From Paranoxybacillus sp035645275 (GTDB lineage: Bacteria > Bacillota > Bacilli > Bacillales > Anoxybacillaceae), in NCBI GenBank assembly GCA_035645275.1, contig DASQMX010000031.1, forward strand, positions 124,001 through 188,000: DNA of 64,000 nt, written 5' to 3'. Made by a program: the position numbers and the translations under genes. Within the stretch, counting starts at the first letter, position 1. Every line of letters starts with the position of its first letter. Under the pieces are notes generated by a model that worked only from the letters and a program-made list of their open reading frames with translations, was not told the DNA's origin and did no database searches. Below, in pieces: positions 25,723 through 33,649 of the stretch.

Positions 25723-26598
25723 TTACTCTATATTTTGCACTTGCTCCTTAATTTTTTCAAGAGCGCTTTTCATTTCAACTACTTGCAAAGCAATTCGGCT
25801 ATCATTTGCTTTTGAGCCAATCGTGTTGATTTCCCGATTCAGCTCTTGAACAAGGAAGTCAAGTTTACGGCCAATCGGTGCATCACTGCCTATCGCTGCC
25901 GTAAACTGCTCAACATGACTATGAATACGTTTCAATTCTTCATTAATATCTGCTTTTTCGGCAAAAATAGCAACCTCTGTTAAAATACGCGCTTCATCAA
26001 TCGTCCCTTGTAAAAATTCTCCAACCCGCTTTACCATCCGCTCACGATATTGTTCACTCACTTCTGGAGCAAACCTTTGTATTTTGAACGCACATTCCGT
26101 TATAGATGATAATTGCTCTCTTATATCGTTAATGAGCGCACGCCCTTCTGCTTCACGCATGCCTTTTAATTGTAATGCAGCTTCATGCGTTGCATCAATA
26201 AGAAGTTGCTCAATTTCCTCATTTCCTGCTTCTTCTTCGACAATTTCCGTCACTCCTTCCAAGCTGAACAGCTGGGATAATGTGACGCGATCTTGCAGTG
26301 CAAAGCGCTCATTTGCCTCTTGCAAACTTTGATAATAATCGCCTAACAGCTGCCAATCGACTTGCAGTTTTTTCTTTGTTAATCCTTCCCCTTCAACATT
26401 AACAAAAACTTCCACTCTTCCGCGTTTGACATACTGCAAAACAACTTTTTTTATTTTATCTTCAAACATTAATAGCTGTCTAGGCATGCGAACAGTTATT
26501 TCGCAAAAACGATGATTCACTGATTTCATCTCAACCGTTATCGTCAAACGGTCATTTGCTTTTTTTCCTCTGCCAAAACCAGTCATACTATAAACCAT
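25723..26598 (-). CDS. yloC: YicC/YloC-family endoribonuclease-like protein
   Basis: A 291-residue YicC-family protein. The E. coli member has been described as an endoribonuclease. The N-terminal domain starts MVYSMTGFGRGKK and contains VEMKSVNHRFCEI. The C-terminal DUF1732 part contains GRKLDFLVQELNREINTIGSKAND, which is the conserved signature. The start at ATG 26598 matches relatives; the frame runs 16 codons further up. It is divergent from rqcH, with a 10-bp inverted repeat between them. Confidence 0.92.
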   Translation of the reverse strand: MVYSMTGFGRGKKANDRLTITVEMKSVNHRFCEITVRMPRQLLMFEDKIKKVVLQYVKRGRVEVFVNVEGEGLTKKKLQVDWQLLGDYYQSLQEANERFALQDRVTLSQLFSLEGVTEIVEEEAGNEEIEQLLIDATHEAALQLKGMREAEGRALINDIREQLSSITECAFKIQRFAPEVSEQYRERMVKRVGEFLQGTIDEARILTEVAIFAEKADINEELKRIHSHVEQFTAAIGSDAPIGRKLDFLVQELNREINTIGSKANDSRIALQVVEMKSALEKIKEQVQNIE

Positions 26599-26678
26599 TT
26601 TATCACATCCATCATCTAACAGTACAAAAAGAAAGTAATAGAGCAATCCCTATTACAAACAAAATTATATCATATTTG

Positions 26679-26705
26679 ACAATCGTTTTCTTAATAAACG
26701 ATTGT
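26679..26705. promoter_or_regulatory. Perfect inverted repeat in the yloC-rqcH divergent region
   Basis: ACAATCGTTT (26679-26688) and AAACGATTGT (26696-26705), 10 of 10 complementary, spaced by 7 bases. On the yloC side it lies upstream of TGATATAAT, an extended -10 sequence. It has no T run, so it is more like an operator than a terminator. No regulator is assigned. Confidence 0.5.
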
Positions 26706-26733
26706 TGCTTCCATTACTTATTATACACGATAT

Positions 26734-26762
26734 TTAACGACATTCGAAAAAAATGATATAAT
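26734..26762 (+). promoter_or_regulatory. Promoter of rqcH
   Basis: TTAACG (26734-26739), a 17-base spacer, then TATAAT (26757-26762) with an extended -10 TGA directly before it. It lies 34 bases ahead of the rqcH start codon. Confidence 0.65.
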
Positions 26763-26796
26763 TCACTAGAGCAAATTATAGAAAGGTGTATTATTT

Positions 26797-28512
26797 ATGT
26801 CATTTGACGGAATTTTTACATATGTAATGACAAAAGAACTAAAGGAGACCATTGAAAGCGGACGGATTACAAAAATTCATCAACCGTTTAAGCATGAACT
26901 TGTTTTGCAAATTCGCGCCCGCGGTCAAAATTATAAATTGCTTCTATCGGCCCATCCAACTTATGCACGCGTTCATTTAACGAACGAAGCATATGATAAT
27001 CCTATCGAGCCGCCGATGTTTTGTATGCTTCTAAGGAAACATTTAGAAGGGAGTATTATTGAAACGGTAAGACAGGTTGACTTAGACCGCATCATCATTA
27101 TCGAGACAAAAGGGCGCGATGAAATCGGTGATTTGTCAGTGAAACAATTAATCATCGAGATTATGGGACGCCATAGCAACATTATTTTAGTCGATAAAAA
27201 AACAAATACGATTATTGACAGCATTAAACATCTTCCGCCTTCGGTAAACCGCCATCGCACAGTTTTGCCCGGCTATGAATATATCGCCCCGCCGTCACAC
27301 GGAAAAATAAATCCGTTACTAGTGAATGAAGAGACGATATTAAAAAAATTAGATTTTAACTCCGGGAAATTGGCGGAACAGTTAGTACAACATTTTTCTG
27401 GCATTTCACCACTCTTTGCCAAAGAAGCCGTGTTTCGTGCGGGAGTGGCCAACCGAGCCACATTGCCAAAAAGCTTTATTGCGATGGTGGAAGATGTAAA
27501 GCTGGGGCGCATCATGCCGCAAATTTATTATCATGATACAAAAGAAACGTTCTATGTCTTGCCGCTGACGCACCTTCAAGGGGAAACGAAAATATTTTCT
27601 ACCCTCAGCGAAATGCTTGATCGGTTTTATTTTGGAAAGGCCGAACGCGACCGCGTCAAGCAGCAGGCAAATGATTTAGAGCGGTTTATCACCAATGAGA
27701 AAACGAAAAATGAAAAAAAACTGAAAAAGCTTGAGCAAACATTAAAAGAAGCGGAAAAAGCCGAACAATATCGGTTATATGGTGAATTGTTAACAGCAAA
27801 TTTATACGCCATCAAGCGCGGGGATAAGCAAGCTGAAGTCATCAACTATTATGATGAAAATGGCAGTACGGTTACTATCCCGCTTGATCCGCAAAAATCA
27901 CCGTCAGAAAATGCACAAAGCTATTTTCAAAAATATCAAAAAGCAAAAAATTCTGTGCATATCGTTCAAGAACAAATCGAACGGACAAGACAAGAAATTG
28001 ACTATTTCGAACGTCTCCTGCAACAAATGGAGTCGGCGTCCCCGAAAGATGTGGAAGAAATTCGTGAAGAGTTAATTGAGGAAGGATATTTGCGCGCGCG
28101 GCAATCGAAACAGGCAAAAAAACAAAAGCCAGGGAAAATCGAACTTGAACGCTATGTTTCAAGCGACGGAACAGAAATTCTTGTCGGGAAAAACAATAAA
28201 CAAAACGACTATTTAACAACAAAACTAGCACATAAAGATGACATCTGGCTGCACACGAAAGATATCCCGGGTTCGCATGTTGTCATTCGCAGCAAAAACC
28301 CATCGGAACAAACAATCATCGAAGCTGCCAATCTTGCCGCCTACTTTAGTAAAGCGCGACAGTCCAGTTCCGTTCCTGTCGACTACACCCGCATCCGCTA
28401 CGTCAAAAAACCGAGCGGCGCAAAGCCTGGGTATGTGATCTACGAAAATCAACAAACCGTCTATGTCACTCCAAATGAAGATTTAGTCATCCAAATGAAG
28501 AAAACCGTCTGA
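26797..28512 (+). CDS. rqcH: Ribosome quality control protein RqcH (NFACT family)
   Basis: Binds peptidyl-tRNA-blocked 50S subunits and recruits tRNA-Ala to add C-terminal alanine tails that mark stalled products for degradation. The 571-residue protein has the NFACT-N domain with the key Asp97-Arg98 pair (VDLDRIII), a helix-hairpin-helix and long coiled coil (about 285-430, very Lys/Glu-rich), and a C-terminal NFACT-R domain (DDIWLHTKDIPGSHVVI). AAAGGTG precedes the ATG. It was formerly annotated as a fibronectin-binding protein (YloA/FbpA). It is the only long plus-strand gene. Confidence 0.97.
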   Translation: MSFDGIFTYVMTKELKETIESGRITKIHQPFKHELVLQIRARGQNYKLLLSAHPTYARVHLTNEAYDNPIEPPMFCMLLRKHLEGSIIETVRQVDLDRIIIIETKGRDEIGDLSVKQLIIEIMGRHSNIILVDKKTNTIIDSIKHLPPSVNRHRTVLPGYEYIAPPSHGKINPLLVNEETILKKLDFNSGKLAEQLVQHFSGISPLFAKEAVFRAGVANRATLPKSFIAMVEDVKLGRIMPQIYYHDTKETFYVLPLTHLQGETKIFSTLSEMLDRFYFGKAERDRVKQQANDLERFITNEKTKNEKKLKKLEQTLKEAEKAEQYRLYGELLTANLYAIKRGDKQAEVINYYDENGSTVTIPLDPQKSPSENAQSYFQKYQKAKNSVHIVQEQIERTRQEIDYFERLLQQMESASPKDVEEIREELIEEGYLRARQSKQAKKQKPGKIELERYVSSDGTEILVGKNNKQNDYLTTKLAHKDDIWLHTKDIPGSHVVIRSKNPSEQTIIEAANLAAYFSKARQSSSVPVDYTRIRYVKKPSGAKPGYVIYENQQTVYVTPNEDLVIQMKKTV

Positions 28513-28533
28513 CAATAGGCAGACGGTTTTTTT
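28500..28533 (+). terminator. Terminator of rqcH
   Basis: Stem AAACCGTCT/AGACGGTTT (28502-28510 and 28521-28529) followed by TTTT. The left arm includes the last codons of rqcH and the stop codon TGA lies in the loop. Confidence 0.9.
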
Positions 28534-28619
28534 CGTCATCATCCTCTTCTAAGTCTTCACGTTTTTCTTTTAATATCAGCCGTGATCGTACATCTTATCT
28601 AACAATTTCCACCTTTCTT

Positions 28620-28690
28620 TATTATCGTTCATTTATCGTATATATTGTGTAGTGGGGTCTGACACTTTGCTTTTGAGTCAGCCTCCTGAG
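28620..28690. repeat. REP-like element, copy 2 (reverse orientation)
   Basis: ATATATTGTGTAGTGGGGTC and TGACACTTTGCTTTTGAGTC are nearly the exact complement of 61045-61091 at the murB-spoVE junction, and CATTTATCG matches the adjoining part there. A central piece present at 61090-61105 is missing here. It occupies most of the gap between rqcH and the convergent lipase gene. Confidence 0.8.
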
Positions 28691-28707
28691 GAAAATAAGT
28701 ATATACT

Positions 28708-30261
28708 TTAATACATGTTACCTTTCTCGTCCTTATAAATGGTTTGAACAAAGGTTCGCTCAAACGGTTTACCATCCAATGTTTCACCCTTGATATCGAT
28801 TGTTAGATGATAGACACCTGCTTCGTTTTGCTTTGGAATCATGATTTCTTCATGTTCTGACAATGAGGCTTTTTCTTTTAGTTTCTTTCCTTTCTTTTTC
28901 CCTGGATTGTTTTCCTTAGCTACAAAATCAAGGCTGTATTCCACATCCGTTTTTTTCGTTTTAATTTTGGTGCCGTCCATTTCTATGACCCATTTGTCTT
29001 TATTGTTTTTTGGTTTTAGTTTTATGCTTTTTGTTAAGTCTGAATCGAACGTAGCAACGAATAGATAGGCGATTGTGTCATCACTTGTCGCTTCAATCTT
29101 CCATTCCCCTGACATTGGTTGATTGATTACTGCCACGTGATTCCACGCCCCTTGAAAAACGCCTTCCTCTTGATACACGTCAACGGGTACGTTCACTGTT
29201 TGATGGTCAGGGCTTATCATCGTTAACGTGTCAACTGCTTGATCACTCATCCAGTTAATTGTTAACGTACGCACGTTACTTTCAACAGTAAGGTTTTCAA
29301 CAGCCGTTTGTTGGAAACTTCCCCCTCTTATCACGTGAGAGCCGGCTTCGTCCGATTCAAATCCTTTTTCAGAAAATAAGGAAGCCGTTTGAATCGAAGA
29401 GCTTGCAGCCCCATTGGTTGTCAAAAAAGGTTTAAAAATCGAGAATGTAGATGATCCATATTTGATAGTCGAGTGATTCCAGTCCCCTATCCATAACATC
29501 TGCCCGTTTGGCAAGTACGCATTCGCCACCGTGACAGCCCCATCATTCGTTCCGTACTGAGATAAATAAAGCCCGCCCCAATATAACGAGGAACCGAACG
29601 AACCCCATTGCGTTCCCGCTAACGTATAGTAGTTATTTTTATTCACATTTGCGTGATGATCAGTAATCGAGCGAAAATAGTTCATATAAGACGTCTGTAA
29701 AGAATACGTACCATCGCTTTTCGATCCAAGAATATCAGTGAGCCAACTCGCCCAGCTGCTGTATGCCAGGTCTGCTAATTGAGAACCATAGTGTGGACTT
29801 CCTAACGTAATTACATTAGAGACATAAGGATACGCATTGTAATGAACCAAAGCCGTTTGCGCGTCAATGCCTCCTTTACTATGAGTAACAAGCACTAGTT
29901 TTTTACCGAAATAGTTGTAAATTTCCTGGATTTTCGCGGCTAACAAACTTCCATTGTCCCACATGTCCTCCGAAGTTCCGCCTGAGTCGTATAACTCCAA
30001 AAAGGCTGTTTGGTATCCGTTGTTATAAGCGGTCTCGTACATATCGTTATTGTCATACCATGTGCTTGCGGAACTATTTAGCCCTTGAACAAACAAAATC
30101 ACGGGCGCACTAGGATTCAAATTGTCGGGCGTTGAGCCAATGTACCAGGTGCCTGGCGCCCCACCAGAACCAGGATTTGTAAACTTACCAGCATCAGTCG
30201 GAGTGGCTACCGCCGTCATCACAAGAAACCACACAAAAAATAACGAAAAAACCTTTTTCAA
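28708..30261 (-). CDS. Secreted lipase/esterase-like alpha/beta hydrolase
   Basis: A 517-residue exported protein. A signal peptide is clear (Lys2-Lys3, hydrophobic core, likely cleavage near ATPTDA at about residue 24). The catalytic domain (about 50-280) has the nucleophile elbow VTHSKGG with Ser128, so Thr replaces the first Gly of GxSxG. Candidate Asp240 (GTNDGAV) and His263 (GDWNHST) complete a triad. Residues 300-517 look beta-rich with a Lys/Glu-rich patch, perhaps binding or maturation. The start is TTG behind AAGGAGG. The substrate is unknown, though triacylglycerol lipase is most likely. It sits alone between rqcH and pyrE. Confidence 0.82.
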   Translation of the reverse strand: MKKVFSLFFVWFLVMTAVATPTDAGKFTNPGSGGAPGTWYIGSTPDNLNPSAPVILFVQGLNSSASTWYDNNDMYETAYNNGYQTAFLELYDSGGTSEDMWDNGSLLAAKIQEIYNYFGKKLVLVTHSKGGIDAQTALVHYNAYPYVSNVITLGSPHYGSQLADLAYSSWASWLTDILGSKSDGTYSLQTSYMNYFRSITDHHANVNKNNYYTLAGTQWGSFGSSLYWGGLYLSQYGTNDGAVTVANAYLPNGQMLWIGDWNHSTIKYGSSTFSIFKPFLTTNGAASSSIQTASLFSEKGFESDEAGSHVIRGGSFQQTAVENLTVESNVRTLTINWMSDQAVDTLTMISPDHQTVNVPVDVYQEEGVFQGAWNHVAVINQPMSGEWKIEATSDDTIAYLFVATFDSDLTKSIKLKPKNNKDKWVIEMDGTKIKTKKTDVEYSLDFVAKENNPGKKKGKKLKEKASLSEHEEIMIPKQNEAGVYHLTIDIKGETLDGKPFERTFVQTIYKDEKGNMY

Positions 30262-30611
30262 TCAGGCAACCTCCTTCATCTGAAACTCATAATTCAACCA
30301 CGTCAATAAAACCTATTTAAAGGAAATTGAGGATATGTCAAAAATGTAATGATTTTAATGTTGAATCCCCCTTTTTGTTCCTGTTGATTCTCAATAAAAC
30401 AACTTTGTTCTTTTATCTACACACCACAAATTTTGTTTTGTCTCTCTCTTTTTGTTCGAAAGGAAATTAAATTTCTCTTACCCTATATTTGAACTTCTCT
30501 AATCATGAATACTTTTATTTTTTAGAAAAAAGAAAGAGAGCGCTTTTCTTCATACAAACGCTCTCTTAAGAAGATAGAATAACCGTTCATACTTTCTGAA
30601 GTCTATCCAAC
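30262..30611. other. Intergenic region between the lipase and pyrE
   Basis: About 350 bases of very AT-rich DNA. It holds the pyr operon terminator at 30525-30567 and the lipase ribosome-binding site. Possible -35 sequences for the lipase (TTGACA and TTGACG on the minus strand, around 30310-30340) lack convincing -10 partners. I see no small gene or structured RNA here. Confidence 0.6.
30525..30567 (-). terminator. Terminator of the pyr operon
   Basis: Stem AGAGAGCG/CGCTCTCT (30535-30542 and 30559-30566) followed on the minus strand by TTCTTTTTTCT, about 45 bases after the pyrE stop codon. Confidence 0.85.
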
Positions 30612-31250
30612 TTAGTTGTTGTGCCCCTCTCTATTCCACTCTTCCAGATATTCTCGCCATTGTTGTAATGTAGCGATGTCTTCCTCTGTAATGACACCCA
30701 TCTTCACCGCTGTGTCAATAAGTATATCATAATCGGTAAGCGTATGGACGGCTACATTGTTTTCAGCAAAGGCTTGTTTTCCTTTTTCCAAACCATATGT
30801 AAAAATGGCAACGACACCGAGTACGTTACATCCTTCTTCTCTCAATACGCGAACAGCGGTTAGGGAGCTTCCTCCTGTAGAAATTAAATCCTCAACGACA
30901 ACGACCTTTTGTCCTTTTTCCACTTTTCCTTCAATTTGTTTCCCTTTTCCGTGTCCTTTTGCTTGGCTGCGCACGTAGCACATCGGTAAGGCTAAGCGCT
31001 CGCTTACCCATGCCGCATGCGGAATCCCCGCTGTTGCCGTTCCAGCGATCACTTGAACATCTGGAAAATGCATGCGAATAAGTGTTGTTAAACCATCAGC
31101 AATGGCGCTTCTAATGCTTGGATAAGCTAACGTCAATCGATTATCGCAGTAAATCGGTGACTTGATTCCCGATGACCACATAAATGGTTCATTTGGTCGC
31201 AATGACACCGCGCCGATTTGTAGTAAATAGGTGGCAATTTCTTTGTTCAT
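30612..31250 (-). CDS. pyrE: Orotate phosphoribosyltransferase
   Basis: Makes OMP from orotate and PRPP, the fifth step of UMP synthesis. 212 residues; SSGIKSPIYCDNRL and the PRPP loop VVVVEDLISTGGSSLTA are diagnostic. The start is set at ATG 31250 (MNKEIATYLL), which overlaps the pyrF stop codon as ATGA and has AGAGGAAG upstream; the frame extends seven codons further. It is the last gene of the operon. Confidence 0.97.
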   Translation of the reverse strand: MNKEIATYLLQIGAVSLRPNEPFMWSSGIKSPIYCDNRLTLAYPSIRSAIADGLTTLIRMHFPDVQVIAGTATAGIPHAAWVSERLALPMCYVRSQAKGHGKGKQIEGKVEKGQKVVVVEDLISTGGSSLTAVRVLREEGCNVLGVVAIFTYGLEKGKQAFAENNVAVHTLTDYDILIDTAVKMGVITEEDIATLQQWREYLEEWNREGHNN

Positions 31251-31966
31251 TTTTCTTCCTCTCCATTCCATTCCCGTTGTAGTTGTTGGTAAGCCTCATA
31301 CGGATTGGCTGCCTTTGTGATGCTGCGGCCGACAACGATTGCGCTTGCGCCAAGCTGTTTCGCTTCATAAGGCGTTACCACGCGAACTTGATCGTTTTTT
31401 TCATCCGTGGCAAAACGAATGCCCGGCGTCACCGCAAGAAACGCTTCACCAAAATGTTCACGAATAAACGGTACTTCTTTAGCCGAACAGACAACCCCAT
31501 CCAGTCCGCTCTTTTTTGCCAGTGACGCATAATGAAGCACCGTCTCTTCCATCGAGCGTTCGATAAGAAGCTCTTCATTCAGCATTTGTTCACTTGTGCT
31601 TGTCAGCTGTGTTACCGCAATACATAGAGGACGCTTTTTTCCTGTTTCTCTCCCTGCCTCAAGCCCTTCAAGAGCCGCTTCCATCATCTTTGTTCCGCCG
31701 GCCGCATGAACATTGACGAGATCAACACCTAAACGCGAAAGCCCTTTCATCGCCTGCTTAACCGTATTCGGAATATCATGAAGCTTTAAATCTAAAAAAA
31801 TTTGATGTCCCTGCTCTTTTAAATAAGCAATCATGGCCGGTCCTTCCTGATAATATAATTCCATTCCGACTTTTACGAACAGCGTTTCATTCTGAAATGG
31901 CTGTAAAAACGTTTTGACCTCTTCCATTGACGGAAAATCAAGCGCCACAATAAACGGATGGTTCAT
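31247..31966 (-). CDS. pyrF: Orotidine 5'-phosphate decarboxylase
   Basis: Final decarboxylation to UMP. The 239-residue TIM barrel has FIVALDFPS, the catalytic FLDLKLHDIPNTV (Asp-x-Lys-x-x-Asp) and VVTPGIR. Its start lies 29 bases inside the end of pyrD, behind GGAG, and it overlaps pyrE by four bases. Confidence 0.97.
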   Translation of the reverse strand: MNHPFIVALDFPSMEEVKTFLQPFQNETLFVKVGMELYYQEGPAMIAYLKEQGHQIFLDLKLHDIPNTVKQAMKGLSRLGVDLVNVHAAGGTKMMEAALEGLEAGRETGKKRPLCIAVTQLTSTSEQMLNEELLIERSMEETVLHYASLAKKSGLDGVVCSAKEVPFIREHFGEAFLAVTPGIRFATDEKNDQVRVVTPYEAKQLGASAIVVGRSITKAANPYEAYQQLQREWNGEEEK

Positions 31967-32879
31967 CCTTTCTCCAGCTCCTTCCTGTACACTCGGAAAT
32001 ATGACTCACTCCAAGCTTGTCAAGCAGTGTTGGCAATGCCTCAATAATGTTCGGGCAAACAAACGGGTCAACAAAATTTGCAGTTCCAACTGCCACCGCA
32101 CTTGCTCCCGCGTAGAAAAATTCAATCACATCCTCGGCTGACTGGATACCGCCCATCCCGATAATCGGAATAGAAACGGCCTGGCTTACTTCATAAATCA
32201 TGCGAATCGCAATTGGTTTGATGGCTGGACCGGATAATCCGCCAGTGCGATTGGCAAGGATTGGTTCGGCTGTTTTTAAGTCAATGCGCATCCCTATAAG
32301 CGTATTAATCATCGTCAATCCGTCAGCTCCTGCCCCTTCAATCGCCTTAGCCATCTCCACAATGTTTGTTACGTTTGGCGAAAGCTTCACATAGACGGGA
32401 ACTTCCGATACTTCTTTCACAAGTTTGGTCAATTCGGCAGCGACCTCTGGAATGGTTCCAAACGCGATTCCGCCCTTTTTGACATTTGGGCAAGAAATAT
32501 TTAACTCAAGCGCATGAACATTCGGCGCTTTCGAAATTTCTTTTGCTACTTGTACATAGTCTTCCATTGTCGAGCCAGCAACGTTAGCAATAATCGGTAC
32601 AGCAAATTGTTCAAGCCACGGCAGTTCTTCGCTTAATACTTTTTCTAACCCCGGATTTTGTAAACCAATCGCATTCAGCATACCACTTGGCGTTTCTGCG
32701 ACTCTCGGCGTTGGATTTCCAAAACGGGGTTCAAGCGTTGTCGCCTTAATCATAATGGCTCCTAATTGACTCAAATCATAAAACTGTGCATACTCCCGGC
32801 CAAATCCAAAACATCCGGAAGCGGGCATAATCGGATTTTTTAAAGATAGTCCCGGCAATTCCACTGCTAGGCGATTCAT
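31938..32879 (-). CDS. pyrD: Dihydroorotate dehydrogenase B, catalytic subunit
   Basis: NAD-linked class 1B enzyme working with PyrK. 313 residues from ATG 32879 (MNRLAVELPG), which is behind GGGGGAGG. The long frame to 32975 overlaps pyrK and is rejected. FMN-binding and catalytic motifs include NPIMPASGCFGFG and ELNISCPNVKKGG (Cys base typical of class 1B), and MGGIQSAEDV. Confidence 0.97.
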   Translation of the reverse strand: MNRLAVELPGLSLKNPIMPASGCFGFGREYAQFYDLSQLGAIMIKATTLEPRFGNPTPRVAETPSGMLNAIGLQNPGLEKVLSEELPWLEQFAVPIIANVAGSTMEDYVQVAKEISKAPNVHALELNISCPNVKKGGIAFGTIPEVAAELTKLVKEVSEVPVYVKLSPNVTNIVEMAKAIEGAGADGLTMINTLIGMRIDLKTAEPILANRTGGLSGPAIKPIAIRMIYEVSQAVSIPIIGMGGIQSAEDVIEFFYAGASAVAVGTANFVDPFVCPNIIEALPTLLDKLGVSHISECTGRSWRKDEPSVYCGA

Positions 32880-33649
32880 AAAATAACCTCCCCCGCTTTG
32901 AAAACAGGTCCATCGCTGCATACTTTTCGATAGGCTGTATCGCTGTTTGGGACGCGGCAGACGCAGGCCAAACAAGCGCCAATTCCGCAGCCCATTTTCT
33001 CCTCTAGAGAGAGGTAAACATTTTGATTTGGAAAAGTTTGCTCCAAAGCTTTTAACATCGGTTTAGGGCCGCATGAGTATAACACATCGAATGTTAAAGC
33101 GTATTTGGAAATGACGTCTGTAACAAATCCTTGCGTTCCGTATGATCCATCAACCGTTGCCACGTATGTTTCTCCTAACTTAGCAAACTCGTTTTCTAAA
33201 AACACCACATCTTTATGTTGAAAACCGAGTACATGAATCACATGGATACCTTTCTCCACTAATCGTTTAGACAACTCATAAAGAGGAGGAACACCAATAC
33301 CGCCGCCAACAAGTAAAGCCGTTTGCCCTTTTTCTACTGCCTCAAGCGGAAAGCCGTTTCCAAGCGGTCCAAGAATATTTAACATCTCACCGGGCATTTT
33401 CCTTGCAAGAATACTTGTGCCAAGCCCCTCTTTTCGATAAATCATCGTAAATTGTTTTCTCTCCTGATTAATCTCGCAAATACTAATCGGGCGGCGCAAG
33501 AGAGGTTCTGCTTGCGCCCCGATTTTTACATGAACAAATTGACCTGGATTGTTCATTTCACTAACAAGGCCACCTGTTAAAACGATGCGGTAAATATTGT
33601 CGGCGATACGTTCATGAGCGACAATGCTCATTTGTTCTTTTCGAATCAT
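32876..33649 (-). CDS. pyrK: Dihydroorotate dehydrogenase B, electron transfer subunit
   Basis: Carries FAD and a [2Fe-2S] cluster that pass electrons from dihydroorotate to NAD. 257 residues. FAD motif LLRRPISIC, NAD region LLVGGGIGVPPLYEL, and the cluster cysteines in MGCGIGACLACVC followed by a later Cys. The ATG at 33649 overlaps the pyrAB stop codon (ATGA) and its own stop overlaps pyrD by four bases. Confidence 0.97.
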   Translation of the reverse strand: MIRKEQMSIVAHERIADNIYRIVLTGGLVSEMNNPGQFVHVKIGAQAEPLLRRPISICEINQERKQFTMIYRKEGLGTSILARKMPGEMLNILGPLGNGFPLEAVEKGQTALLVGGGIGVPPLYELSKRLVEKGIHVIHVLGFQHKDVVFLENEFAKLGETYVATVDGSYGTQGFVTDVISKYALTFDVLYSCGPKPMLKALEQTFPNQNVYLSLEEKMGCGIGACLACVCRVPNSDTAYRKVCSDGPVFKAGEVIL

